Assembly (NCBI GenBank): GCA_028290305.1
Contig: JAQGKC010000242.1
Span: 1-64,000, forward strand
DNA from: Bradyrhizobium sp.
GTDB lineage: Bacteria; Pseudomonadota; Alphaproteobacteria; Rhizobiales; Xanthobacteraceae
Direction: 5' to 3'
DNA: 64,000 nt
Shown: piece by piece, positions 33,585 to 42,311 of the stretch
Numbering within the stretch: the first letter of the stretch is position 1
Layout: every line of letters starts with the position of its first letter
Notes under the pieces: model-generated
The model's database searches: none
What the model was told of the DNA's origin: nothing
What the model saw: the letters and a program-made list of their open reading frames with translations, nothing else
Position numbers and translations under genes: made by a program

Positions 33585-34676
33585 ATGTTGGGCTTTGGTC
33601 TTGGACGTAAACTGATGCTGGCAACCCAGCTTGTCGTTCTCCTTGGATGCGCGTCAAACGCATGGTGCCTGGAGAAAGTGCGCGTCCTTATCCCGGTGCG
33701 TGGAATTGATGAAGCGTTCTCGCCCTTCGTCGTGGCAAAGGAGAAGGGATATTTCGCAGCAGAGGGATACGACGTAACTCTGATTGCAGTTGGTGGATCG
33801 AACGAATCCGCCATTCAGGTCTCGGCCGGCAATGCTGAAGTTGGAGCGGCGTCCCCCGGAGAGGCTCTCGTCGGCATCCAGTCGGGACAGCTCAACATCC
33901 GCTATTTTTATGACCTGTACTACGCGAATATCTGGTCGGTCGCAGTGATGCCGGATAGTCCGATCAAGACACTCGCCGACCTCAAAGACAAAAAACTTGG
34001 CGTGCAGTCGATGGGAAGCGCAGGGACGACGTTTGGACGAGCATTCGTTAACGAAGCCGGGCTGAATCCACAAAAGGATATCTCCTTTTTGCCGATCGGT
34101 GTCGGTGCTCAAGCGATAACTTCGGTTCGCCAGAACATGGTCGATGCGGTCGTCTATTGGGATGCGGCCTTGGCGAAGTTCGCGTTTTCCGGCCTGAAGC
34201 TTCGTGAAATTCCCGCGCCGGAGCGCTTGAGGGCCTTGCCGGATGTGGGGCTGCTGGCCCGCAATGATACGATCGACAAGAATCCGAAAATGCTCACCGG
34301 AATCGCGCGGGCGATTGCCAAGGGTTACGATTTCAGCATGGCCAATCCTGAAGCGGCAGTGCTCCTGACGTGGAAGAGTTACCCTGAAGCCAGGTCGAAG
34401 AATCCGGATGCGACCGTAGCTCTCCGTGAGGGAGTTGCCGTCAACCAGGGACGCCTAGGCATCTGGAATTCGGCGAAAACCGGCGACAAGCATGGCCTTC
34501 TTATCGAGTCGGATTGGCAGCAATTGGTAAAATTCCTGGCGGACCAGAAGGTTCTCCCCGAAGCGATGCCCGTGGACCGCGTTCTAACCAATAAATTCAT
34601 CGACGACGCCAACCATTACGACCGGGCCGGCATTATCGCTGAAGCAAAGAACGAAGATATTTCCAAGCTTCAATAG
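33585..34676 (+). CDS. ABC importer periplasmic binding protein (NMT1/TauA-like)
   Basis: A 363-residue exported receptor. A signal peptide ends in NAWCLEK (about residue 25); the Cys in LLGCASNAWC might make it a lipoprotein but does not fit a standard lipobox. The mature part is a two-lobe NMT1/SsuA-type fold: EAFSPFVVAKEKGYFAAEGY, then the GVQSMGSAGTTFGRAFVNEAG segment. It is 23 nt after the permease. It probably binds the same aromatic or amino-organic acid that the regulon degrades, but ligand residues cannot be named. Confidence 0.9.
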   Translation: MLGFGLGRKLMLATQLVVLLGCASNAWCLEKVRVLIPVRGIDEAFSPFVVAKEKGYFAAEGYDVTLIAVGGSNESAIQVSAGNAEVGAASPGEALVGIQSGQLNIRYFYDLYYANIWSVAVMPDSPIKTLADLKDKKLGVQSMGSAGTTFGRAFVNEAGLNPQKDISFLPIGVGAQAITSVRQNMVDAVVYWDAALAKFAFSGLKLREIPAPERLRALPDVGLLARNDTIDKNPKMLTGIARAIAKGYDFSMANPEAAVLLTWKSYPEARSKNPDATVALREGVAVNQGRLGIWNSAKTGDKHGLLIESDWQQLVKFLADQKVLPEAMPVDRVLTNKFIDDANHYDRAGIIAEAKNEDISKLQ

Positions 34677-35070
34677 CTACCGTCTTTTATCCGGCGCCGA
34701 GGGGTAATAGCCCAAACAACAGCTATGCCTCCGATCACGCCTGTGATCCCGCATGGCTGATTTTCTGACCAGGCTGACCCCCACCGCCGGGCCAATCCTC
34801 GCCACTTGATCGGCTGGCCCGCCTTGGCGTTGGGCCGCTGCCGAACAAAAGGTGATTCCTTGAAACAATCCGCTCAAAGCGGCCATTACCCCGCCATTGA
34901 TGCGATCGATACAATTTGACGGAGGATTGTAACGTTTTCCGGCCTGCGTAGGGCTTCGGACCACCGCCGTTGGTCTCGATTATGCCTCACTTTGGCCCCC
35001 AAATGCCTCCTACTTTCTACCGAATCTTTGTGGGGTCGGAGAATTCTCCAAGGCGTTGAAGCGGGGGGCG
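34677..35070. other. Intergenic region, nothing recognised
   Basis: About 390 bases between the ABC operon and the DUF2778 gene. No T-tailed hairpin, RNA gene or plausible coding frame was found. Minus-strand frames at 34677-34964 and 34886-35254 are not protein-like. Confidence 0.4.
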
Positions 35071-36108
35071 ATGGTATACGCCACAGTGACAACTGATGAC
35101 TCTCGGTCACGTCGCAGGATTTCGTCTGCTGACAGAGTGTTTTTAGTTCTCGCGGCATTCGCGCTGGCCGCAGGTGCGGCAGCCTGGATTGCCGATGGTG
35201 ATTCCGTTCCTTTGCGCTCTGGTCTCGCATCTCTGGGCGACACTCATGCGTCATCTACGTCATCGTTCGACGACCGATTTTCGGTAGGGGCGGGGCCTGA
35301 CTTGATTCCCGCGCAAATCCCGCCGCAGTCCCTTGCCCAATCCGTATTTCGAGAAATCGATATCAAATTTGAAGAAGCCAAAGGCCGGCTCGCCCAGAAA
35401 CTGCAATCCCAGGACTGGCGGGCAGCCCTGATCGATGAACCCGCGCCATCGCAAACGATCGCCATTCCGCTTCCCAGGTCTCGTCCGGTGGTGGCGAACC
35501 TCGAACCACAGACCGCCGGCCCTCCCGCAGCTCCGCTTCCCGCGGCTCAACCTCCCGCCGCTCAATCCGACAATCGCACGATGCTGCAGAAGCTTTCCGA
35601 TCTGATTCCAGGACGTATCACGCTCGCCTCGTTGGATCCTAGTAGTGGGTTCTCTGGCAACGGACCGGATCTCGCGTCTCTTGGTTACGACAATCTCACC
35701 GCCGTCTATGACATCTCCGCGCGCGCCGTTTACATGCCGAACGGCTCGAGACTTGAGGCACATTCGGGACTTGGCAGCCTGATGGACGATCCGGGTCACG
35801 TCAACGAGCGGAATGTCGGCGCGACGCCCCCCAATGTCTATGACCTGAAGCTGCGGGAACGGCTGTTTCACGGTGTCGAGGCGCTCCGCATGGTCCCGGT
35901 CGGCGCCAACGATACGCTCGGGCGGTCCGGTTTGCTCGCGCACAGCTACATGCTCGGTCCGAACGGGGATTCCAACGGCTGCGTGTCGATCAAGAACTAT
36001 GAACGTTTTTTGAGCGCCTTTAAGAATGGTGAGATCAAGCGGCTTGTGGTGGTGCCAAGCCTGAACGACGGCGCATCAGCGTCGCAGCGGTCAACCTCGC
36101 AGTCGTGA
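35071..36108 (+). CDS. DUF2778 protein, L,D-transpeptidase-like
   Basis: A 345-residue protein with an N-terminal membrane anchor (about residues 25-45, FLVLAAFALAAGAAAWI), a Pro/Ala-rich linker (about 135-165) and a C-terminal DUF2778 domain. The domain contains AHSYMLGPNGDSNGCVSIKNY, in which the His and the SNGC match the L,D-transpeptidase catalytic motif. Members of this family act on peptidoglycan stem peptides; the type VI effector Tlde1 of Salmonella belongs here. In rhizobia many housekeeping copies exist, so toxin function should not be assumed. No immunity or secretion partner is adjacent. ATG 35071 follows a G-rich ribosome site. Confidence 0.82.
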   Translation: MVYATVTTDDSRSRRRISSADRVFLVLAAFALAAGAAAWIADGDSVPLRSGLASLGDTHASSTSSFDDRFSVGAGPDLIPAQIPPQSLAQSVFREIDIKFEEAKGRLAQKLQSQDWRAALIDEPAPSQTIAIPLPRSRPVVANLEPQTAGPPAAPLPAAQPPAAQSDNRTMLQKLSDLIPGRITLASLDPSSGFSGNGPDLASLGYDNLTAVYDISARAVYMPNGSRLEAHSGLGSLMDDPGHVNERNVGATPPNVYDLKLRERLFHGVEALRMVPVGANDTLGRSGLLAHSYMLGPNGDSNGCVSIKNYERFLSAFKNGEIKRLVVVPSLNDGASASQRSTSQS

Positions 36109-36110
36109 AG

Positions 36111-36128
36111 GGCATCTAACTTGATGCC
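36111..36128 (+). terminator. Weak hairpin after DUF2778 gene
   Basis: GGCATC-TAACTT-GATGCC forms a 6-bp stem three bases after the stop, followed by TATTTCT. Possible weak terminator. Confidence 0.35.
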
Positions 36129-36155
36129 TATTTCTGACGTGATGGCGCGGCTCGA

Positions 36156-36479
36156 TTAATCCGCCATACGGATAAGAATGGCTTCGAAGGCCAAGTCCGG
36201 CACTTGTTTGGCGGTTCCGGAGCATGATGCCGTCGTCAGTGTGGACGTCCCGGTAACCGTCAAGTCGAAGTTGTCGATTCCGAAAATGGATGGTTGCCCC
36301 GGCGTATGCCGCCGTGCCGTAATGGAAGCCGAGAATTTATCGCCGTTTTGAAAGTAAGTTCCGGAGTAGGCGATCACCGTATCGCCACCGGTCAGTTTGC
36401 CGTCGCTAAGCTCGACAATGCCGGTTCCCTCTCGCAGCGAGGTTCTGAACCAGGCAGAATAACTTCCGTTTCGCAGCAT
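36156..36479 (-). CDS. GrlR-like small protein
   Basis: A 107-residue beta-rich protein resembling the GrlR-type family found in many copies in rhizobia. It starts MLRNGSYSAWFRTSLREGTG and has the repeating strand pattern of a small barrel: GIVELSDGKLTGGDTVIAYSG, then KFSASITARRHTPGQPSIFG. GrlR itself represses a type III secretion activator in enteropathogens, but the rhizobial members have no proven target. The ATG at 36479 begins the family's usual N-terminus. It is a single gene, convergent with the DUF2778 gene. Confidence 0.68.
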   Translation of the reverse strand: MLRNGSYSAWFRTSLREGTGIVELSDGKLTGGDTVIAYSGTYFQNGDKFSASITARRHTPGQPSIFGIDNFDLTVTGTSTLTTASCSGTAKQVPDLAFEAILIRMAD

Positions 36480-36901
36480 ATGCCACCTAAAGCCCGCTAT
36501 GCGAGTTTTTCGATCGACGTGGTAGCATCTATAGGTTGCCGGATGGTTTACTGGCTCGCGTGCTCTGACCTCTAGGTGCCACCACTAATGTGATGGGCCC
36601 CCGAAGCGGCGCTCCGGACCTTGGCCAACCTCAATTTCCGGATTGCGGACGTCCGCCGGAATTTGGGCTAGATCGTGCATCTCAAGGCGCCGCATGCTTT
36701 ACCGTCCGGCAGGCGAGGGATCAACGAAGGTCCTGGATGCACCGCGGTGGGGCGGATATCCGAGGATTGCAAGTGTACGATGAACGGCTTCGCCGGTCCT
36801 CCTCCAGCCGTGCATACGGATGAATAAAATAGCTGCGTGAAAAGCCAATTTGAGCTGTGGCGTCGCGTTTTGGGGGACTGTGCCAGCACGCTCCGTTCAT
36901 G
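36480..36901. other. Intergenic region, nothing recognised
   Basis: About 420 bases upstream of the GrlR-like gene and downstream of the FmdA-type amidase. Frames at 36590-36823 and 36668-36889 are short and unlike any family. No repeat or RNA structure was evident. Confidence 0.4.
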
Positions 36902-37846
36902 TCAGCCCAGAATGGACTTCGGCAGCATGCAGTGCGCTCCCTTGGCCATGTTGACCATCTGAGTCACGTGGAAATCGGCCGCGAGGCTGCAGAGGGAGTA
37001 GGCATCCGTTTTCGATAATCCGCGCAGTTCGCCGATCCATCGGATCATGTCGCGCAGCGCGTGCCTGACGGCATCGTCGAGATCCTCGTCGAATCCCATG
37101 GTGATGTAATGCGTCGGGGTTTCCGCGCGTGGCGCGGTAAGCTCCATATCCTTGCGCACCGAGAGCCTGAAGCGGCCCGTCAGCGCAGTTTCAACGGCTG
37201 TAATGCAGACCTCGCCGTCACCCTGCACGCCGTGTCCGTCGCCGACGGAAAACTGCGCGCCTTCATTGAAGACCGGAAAGTAGACCTTCGTCCCTGCAAT
37301 CAGCTCCTTGTTGTCCATATTGCCGCCCATCGCGCGCGGAATCACGGAAGTGATGCGTCCCCAATTTGGTGGCGGTGCTACGCCCATCACACCGAAGAAC
37401 GGACTGAGATTGAGTTTCCCGCCCCAAGGCAGCGTTACCGTCTTGGCTTGTTTGTCGATCGGCAGGATCTTCATGACGAAGTCGGGAAAATCCTCAGGGA
37501 TGGTGCCGAGCAGCGGAATGATCAGGTTGAAACCCCAATTCTGCCGCAAGGTCACGTCCAGAATATCCACTTCGAGTACGTCGCCGGGTTTGGCGCTTTC
37601 GATATGTATCGGACCGGTCAGTAAATGAGGTCCCGGTCCGCGTTCGGCCGCTTCCAGGATTGGCCGATGTTCGGGGAGAATTTCAAAAGCGTCGTCAGTC
37701 GGCAGGTGCGGCGGCTCGCCCGAAACGGTGTCAATGATAACCTCGGCACCGGAAGCAACACGGGCGATCGCGGGGGTTGAAGCATCGAGAAAGCCCCACT
37801 TGACGCTCTGCGGTGTCGCCGCGACCTTGATCGCCGTATTGTCCAT
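36902..37846 (-). CDS. Acetamidase/formamidase family protein
   Basis: A 314-residue member of the FmdA/AmdA family, which hydrolyses formamide, acetamide and related short amides to ammonia and acid. Family blocks include GPIHIESAKPGDVLEVDI, AMGGNMDNKEL and SVGDGHGVQGDGEV; the His and Asp/Glu residues in the last two are probable zinc ligands. The ATG at 37846 has GGGAGAG upstream; the frame open from 37963 lacks a ribosome site. It is 73 nt downstream of the amidase-signature gene, so both likely form one operon divergent from the AraC regulator. Confidence 0.9.
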   Translation of the reverse strand: MDNTAIKVAATPQSVKWGFLDASTPAIARVASGAEVIIDTVSGEPPHLPTDDAFEILPEHRPILEAAERGPGPHLLTGPIHIESAKPGDVLEVDILDVTLRQNWGFNLIIPLLGTIPEDFPDFVMKILPIDKQAKTVTLPWGGKLNLSPFFGVMGVAPPPNWGRITSVIPRAMGGNMDNKELIAGTKVYFPVFNEGAQFSVGDGHGVQGDGEVCITAVETALTGRFRLSVRKDMELTAPRAETPTHYITMGFDEDLDDAVRHALRDMIRWIGELRGLSKTDAYSLCSLAADFHVTQMVNMAKGAHCMLPKSILG

Positions 37847-37919
37847 CTCGTCTCTCCCTGGTTCGTTGAAAGCGCCGGACTGCTGCACAAACGCGATCCG
37901 ACCGCCCGCGCAGCCGACG

Positions 37920-39452
37920 TCAGCGTTTGCCGCTCGACCCCATCGACTGCCAATTGCAGGCACGCTCGAAAGCGTCGGCGGCCCGATACAGCGTCGATTC
38001 CTGCCAATGCTTCGCGACCAGCATCAACCCGATGGGGCGGTTGCCTTCTCCGAAACCGCAGGGGATGGAGATCGCGGGATGATGCGTGATGTTGAACGGA
38101 CAGGTATTGGTGATCTGCTCCCAGCTATGCTGCATCAAAGCTTCCATCGGGGCATCGGCCGGTGGAATTTTGGAAGCCATCATTCGTGTCGTTGGCATCA
38201 ACAACAGGTCGTATTCGCTGAGCGCCTTATCATACGCCGCGCGCAATCGCCGGCGCAGGTTCTGGGCTTTGAAGTAGTAATAGCCCTGATAATATTTGTC
38301 GGTGTAAGCGCCAAGCAGCATGCCGACCTTCACGGTGTCGGGTAATTCGTTGGCTCGATCGCGAAGCGAACCGAGCCGGCCGGCGAGCGAGATTGGATAA
38401 ACGCCCTCGATGTTGCGGGGAAGGGCGCTTTTTATCATTCCGTGGTACGTGCCCTCGAGGGCAATCGCTGACCAGATCGGTACGCCGATCAAATGCCATG
38501 GAATGGCTATTTCTTCGACCTGAGCCCCGAGGTCCTGCAGCGCTTTGGCTGCCGCCCGTACGCCTGCGTCGACGTCGGGATGCGAGTCATATTGCCCAAA
38601 TCCCTCCTGCACCAAGCCGATCTTCATGCCCGCAATCCCCTGACCGATCGCCTTGGTATAGTTGTCGAGCTTGAGACCCCTTTGCCGCGAGTCGTAGCCA
38701 TCCTCACCAGCCATCACCTCAAGAAAGAGGGCATTCTCGGCGGCTGTTCCGGTGAGCGGTCCGGCATGATCGATGGTCGGATCCATGCCCATGATGCCGG
38801 TATAGGGAACGAGACCCCACGTTGGCTTGATGCCTACGATGCCTGAAAGGGATGCCGGAATCCGGATCGAACCGGCTTGGTCGCCGCCGGTCGCCATATC
38901 GACTTCGCCAAGGGCGACCAACGCACCGGAGCCTGTCGAAGATCCGCCTGGGGTGTGGCCCCAGGCGCGAGGGTTTTGAACGGGACCCGATGTGCTCGTG
39001 GCCGCGCCGCCGGAGAAGGAAAAATACTCGCAAACCGATTTGCCGACGATCTCGGCACCCGCGTCGAGAAGCCGCGTGATGACGGGTGCGTCGAACTCCG
39101 GCACATAGCCTTCCAATACCGATGCGCCGTTGGTGAGCGGAACGCCCGCGAGGGCGTAGGTGTCCTTGACGGCGATTTTCTTTCCGGCAAGCTTTCCATG
39201 GCTCGCGCCCTTGATATGCGCCTTCGCAATCCACGCGCCGTGTTTGTTCTCCTCGCCTTCCGGCCGATAGTACCCTCCGCGAGGATATTTGATCTCGGGG
39301 ACGTCGTCCGGCAGCGAGGCGATCAACCGATAACCTTCGGCAAACGGCTTGATGAAGTCTATGAAGGAATCAGCGTAGCTGTCGGTGACACCGATACCCA
39401 AGCTGTCGCCGAGTTCACGTACCTGTTCTGTCGATGGTATTTTAAAAGACAT
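37920..39452 (-). CDS. Amidase-signature family amidase
   Basis: A 510-residue amidase with the full Ser-cisSer-Lys triad region: Lys in GKKIAVKDT (about residue 95), the Gly/Ser-rich TPGGSSTGSG (about 170), and nucleophile Ser in GGDQAGSIRIPAS (about 195). The N-terminal 80 residues (YPRGGYYRPEGEENKHGAW) match the broad-range amidases found beside nitrile hydratases, but no nitrile hydratase is seen here. It releases ammonia from carboxamides, probably of larger size than those handled by the neighbouring FmdA-type enzyme. Divergent from the AraC gene. Confidence 0.92.
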   Translation of the reverse strand: MSFKIPSTEQVRELGDSLGIGVTDSYADSFIDFIKPFAEGYRLIASLPDDVPEIKYPRGGYYRPEGEENKHGAWIAKAHIKGASHGKLAGKKIAVKDTYALAGVPLTNGASVLEGYVPEFDAPVITRLLDAGAEIVGKSVCEYFSFSGGAATSTSGPVQNPRAWGHTPGGSSTGSGALVALGEVDMATGGDQAGSIRIPASLSGIVGIKPTWGLVPYTGIMGMDPTIDHAGPLTGTAAENALFLEVMAGEDGYDSRQRGLKLDNYTKAIGQGIAGMKIGLVQEGFGQYDSHPDVDAGVRAAAKALQDLGAQVEEIAIPWHLIGVPIWSAIALEGTYHGMIKSALPRNIEGVYPISLAGRLGSLRDRANELPDTVKVGMLLGAYTDKYYQGYYYFKAQNLRRRLRAAYDKALSEYDLLLMPTTRMMASKIPPADAPMEALMQHSWEQITNTCPFNITHHPAISIPCGFGEGNRPIGLMLVAKHWQESTLYRAADAFERACNWQSMGSSGKR

Positions 39453-39615
39453 CGGGCTTTCTCATTCTATCGTGGAAGCGCACCTTCATTGCCATTGCTG
39501 CGGATAACATGCCGACGGGTTATGCCGCTCGGCTGGCCGTGCCTGATGCTTGCCTCTGTGCGCCAATTTTCATCGCGGTTTTCGACGCCTGCCTGTCTAC
39601 TCTGTTGTCATCGAA

Positions 39616-39631
39616 TGGCACGTCTCTTGCT
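39616..39631 (+). promoter_or_regulatory. Sigma-54 promoter before the AraC gene
   Basis: TGGCACGTCTCTTGCT matches the RpoN consensus TGGCACG-N4-TTGCW at every fixed position, with the GG and GC doublets ten bases apart. Transcription would start near 39642, about 37 nt before the ATG at 39679. It suggests control by nitrogen status or another RpoN-dependent activator. Confidence 0.72.
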
Positions 39632-39678
39632 TGGATATTGAGATATCCGAGACCGATGATCCCGATCGGAGAGTTTCG

Positions 39679-40620
39679 ATGTTGAGTGCCCAGAATATCG
39701 TCGGGGCCAGCCAGAGCTTTGAGCAGTGGCACCACACCACATGCCATAACTATTCGATCACGGATTATCGGCGGACCAGGCAGGGGCCCTTCTGGGGGCA
39801 TATCTCGGCACGGTCGTTTGGGGCGCTTACAATCAGCGAACTCTCATCCTTCGCTTCTGAAAGCCGGGTTGAGGTGCTTCGTGGTTCCACGGAAATTCGT
39901 GGCGATCCGCGCGATTACTTCATGCTGCTTCTGGTCTACTGCGGTGATGTCGGGTTTGCGCAAAATGGACGGACGGCTCGCCTTCTGAATGGCGACATGA
40001 TCATTTATGATCAGGCGCGGCCGTTCACGATGGAATTTGGTGCGGATACACGTCAGGTCATCTTGACGATTCCACGGCCGCTGATGGCTTCCCGGCTGCC
40101 TGAGGTGGAGCACTTTACTGCGCGACGAATTGCGTCCGCTTCGAAACTTGGCGGGCTGACGGCGGCCGTCATACGTCAACTGGTCGAGTTCGAAACCTCG
40201 CTCGATGAAGATGTTGCCAACCGGGTTGGAGCCTCCGCTCTCGATATCTTGGCAACGACCCTTGAGGCGGAACTTTCAGAAGATGCGGAGGGAGAGGGCA
40301 GACATCACGCCCGGCTCACACGGGTGAAGCGCTATGTGGCCGCCAACCTGCACGATGCAGAAATGACAATCGAGAGCATCGCCGCGGCTCAGAACCTGGC
40401 GCCACGCACGCTGCACCGGCTCTTTTCTGCCGAAGGCACGACTCCTATCCGCTGGCTGTGGCAGCAACGTCTTTCCGCGAGCTACAAGGCGCTCGCCGAA
40501 GGACACATCAGGCATGTCACCGATGCCGCGCTAAGCTTCGGCTTCACGGATCTCTCTCATTTCAGCCGCGCATTCAAGAAGACGTTTGGCCATGCTCCGC
40601 ACACGCTGGTGCGCCGCTGA
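39679..40620 (+). CDS. AraC-family transcriptional regulator
   Basis: A 313-residue activator. The N-terminal 180 residues look like the AraC-binding-like sensor domain (GHISARSFGALTISELSS, LVYCGDVGFAQNG, MIIYDQARPFTM). The C-terminal 100 residues hold two helix-turn-helix motifs (MTIESIAAAQNLAPRTLHRLF and TDAALSFGFTDLSHFSRAFKK). ATG 39679 has a GGAGAG-type ribosome site; the longer frame from 39550 contains the sigma-54 promoter and is not coding. It lies between the divergent amidase operon and the amide importer operon and probably activates both in response to an amide. Confidence 0.92.
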   Translation: MLSAQNIVGASQSFEQWHHTTCHNYSITDYRRTRQGPFWGHISARSFGALTISELSSFASESRVEVLRGSTEIRGDPRDYFMLLLVYCGDVGFAQNGRTARLLNGDMIIYDQARPFTMEFGADTRQVILTIPRPLMASRLPEVEHFTARRIASASKLGGLTAAVIRQLVEFETSLDEDVANRVGASALDILATTLEAELSEDAEGEGRHHARLTRVKRYVAANLHDAEMTIESIAAAQNLAPRTLHRLFSAEGTTPIRWLWQQRLSASYKALAEGHIRHVTDAALSFGFTDLSHFSRAFKKTFGHAPHTLVRR

Positions 40621-40973
40621 TCTGGTTCTTGATCGTCACGCATCTTGGACTGTGACGACGAACGTGTTTGTGGATGACGCTCGGGCGTTCTGTTCGGCGC
40701 GAACTTGAGGCCGGCGATCCGAGATCATCCCAGATCTCGGTCGACAGGGCGGTCGACGTGATGGCCGACCCGGCAAAGAAAGCTCGATTGGCAACCACAA
40801 CCTATACTTTGGCAGTTCGAGGCAAGCGTGAAAGCCAACCGCCGCGCTATCATCGGAACCAATGGACTGGATCATGACATGTTTCACCGGTTCGGGATCA
40901 GCGCTGCGGCGGGGCGAGAAGTGGCGCAGCGGCGGATGATCGGAAGACGACGACAAAGAGAAGGGGCATGATC
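40621..40973. other. Intergenic region before the importer operon
   Basis: About 350 bases that should hold the importer promoter and the AraC target. I cannot pick a reliable direct-repeat AraC site or promoter. The minus-strand frame 40636-40956 is not protein-like. Confidence 0.4.
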
Positions 40974-42206
40974 ATGGGCATAAGCCGCAGGGCACTGTTG
41001 AAGAGCGGAGTGGCCGCGACCGTTTTCGCGCCTGTGCTGGTACGCCGCGCGGCGGCTGCCGGCGATCCGATCGTCATTGCAAGCATGTATGATCTCTCCG
41101 GAGGCCTCGAAGCGTCCGGCAAGCCGATGTTTGATGTCCTCAATTTCGCAGTCGGTGAAATAAACGAGGCTGGCGGCCTTCTTGGCCGAGAGGTCAAGGT
41201 CGTCAGCTTTGACACGCAGACCAATATGCAGCTCTACGCCCAGTATGCGCAGGAGGCCGCGCTAAAGAACAAGGTCGCGGTGGTCCATGGTGGAATCACG
41301 TCCGCTTCGCGGGAAGTGATCAGGCCGGTCCTCGACAAGTACAAGACGCTGTATTTTTACGATATGCCGTATGAAGGCGGCGTCTGCGACCGTAACATCT
41401 TCATCGATGGAGTGACGCCCGCGCACAATACCGAGATCCTCGTCGAATACGGGATGAAGACGTGGGGTAAAAAGGTCTATACGCTCGCCGCGGATTACAA
41501 TTACGGCCAGATCACGTCGGATTGGGTAAAGAAGTACGTCAGGGATGGCGGAGGCGAGGTGCTTGGCACCGAGTTCTTCCCGCTCGATGCGACAAATTTT
41601 GGCAGTACGATCTCCAAGATCCAGGCGGCCAAACCTGATTGGATCATGACGATCCTGGTTGGTGGTGGACCGATCTCGTTCTATCGGCAGTTCAACGCGG
41701 CGGGCCTGTCCGGAAAAATCCCGATCGCGTCGACGACTTTCTCAGGCGCTAACGAGCAACTTGTCCTTACGCCGGAAGAGAGCAATGGCGTTGTGGTCGC
41801 CTATAATTATCTGCAAACCCTCGACAACCCCGCTAACAAGGACTTTCTCAAGCGCTTTCATGCAAAATACGGCGCGGATTACCCACCTGTCTCCGATCTG
41901 ACGATGGCGAGCTATCAGGGTATGTTGCTCTGGGCCGCCGGAGTGAAAAAGGCAGGCGGTCTTGACCGGGAAAAGGTGATTGAAGCGCTCGAGAGCGGAA
42001 TCAGCATTGACGCGCCGAGCGGAACCGTGACGCTTGATCCCCAAACGCATCATTGCATCTTCGACGTTCATCTCGCCAAGATGCAAGACAAGCGGCCGGT
42101 TCTCATCGAGACGTTCCCGCAGCGCAAGCCCGCCGACACAGCCGCGGTGTGCGATCTGAAGAGGAACCCCCGTGAAGCGAAGCAGTACATCATCAAGGTG
42201 AACTAG
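40974..42206 (+). CDS. Urea/amide-type ABC substrate-binding protein
   Basis: A 410-residue receptor of the branched-chain amino-acid class, subgroup with UrtA, FmdD and AmiC. The twin-arginine signal SRRALLKSGVAATVFAPVLV precedes a AAAAGDP cleavage zone, so Tat export is likely. The mature part has the family start IVIASMYDLSGGLEASG and AVGEINEAGGLLGREV, then TQTNMQLYAQYAQEAAL. The subgroup binds urea and short amides, which fits the flanking amidases. ATG 40974 has AAGGGG eight bases upstream; ATG 40968 is too close to it. A hairpin follows before the permease. Confidence 0.92.
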   Translation: MGISRRALLKSGVAATVFAPVLVRRAAAAGDPIVIASMYDLSGGLEASGKPMFDVLNFAVGEINEAGGLLGREVKVVSFDTQTNMQLYAQYAQEAALKNKVAVVHGGITSASREVIRPVLDKYKTLYFYDMPYEGGVCDRNIFIDGVTPAHNTEILVEYGMKTWGKKVYTLAADYNYGQITSDWVKKYVRDGGGEVLGTEFFPLDATNFGSTISKIQAAKPDWIMTILVGGGPISFYRQFNAAGLSGKIPIASTTFSGANEQLVLTPEESNGVVVAYNYLQTLDNPANKDFLKRFHAKYGADYPPVSDLTMASYQGMLLWAAGVKKAGGLDREKVIEALESGISIDAPSGTVTLDPQTHHCIFDVHLAKMQDKRPVLIETFPQRKPADTAAVCDLKRNPREAKQYIIKVN

Positions 42207-42271
42207 CGGGTAAAGGGTTGGCGTTCGCCGACTCGGCAACGCCCTGACAAGAGAACCATTCGAGATCTGGC

Positions 42272-42288
42272 GCCGGCGCGACGCCGGC
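42272..42288 (+). terminator. Intercistronic hairpin after the binding-protein gene
   Basis: GCCGGCG-CGA-CGCCGGC forms a perfect 7-bp GC stem in the 105-nt gap between the binding protein and first permease. No T-tract follows. It may protect the upstream mRNA and keep the binding protein in excess. Confidence 0.55.
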
Positions 42289-42311
42289 ATGTATTCCGGA
42301 GAGAATTTACG

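Noticed and set aside
35071..36108. Calling the DUF2778 protein a type VI toxin
   Set aside because: It has its own membrane anchor, no immunity gene and no type VI gene nearby; many rhizobial copies are probably housekeeping.
40636..40956. 106-aa minus-strand frame between the AraC gene and the importer
   Set aside because: Arg/Pro/Ser-rich, no family, no ribosome site; it occupies the promoter region of the importer.
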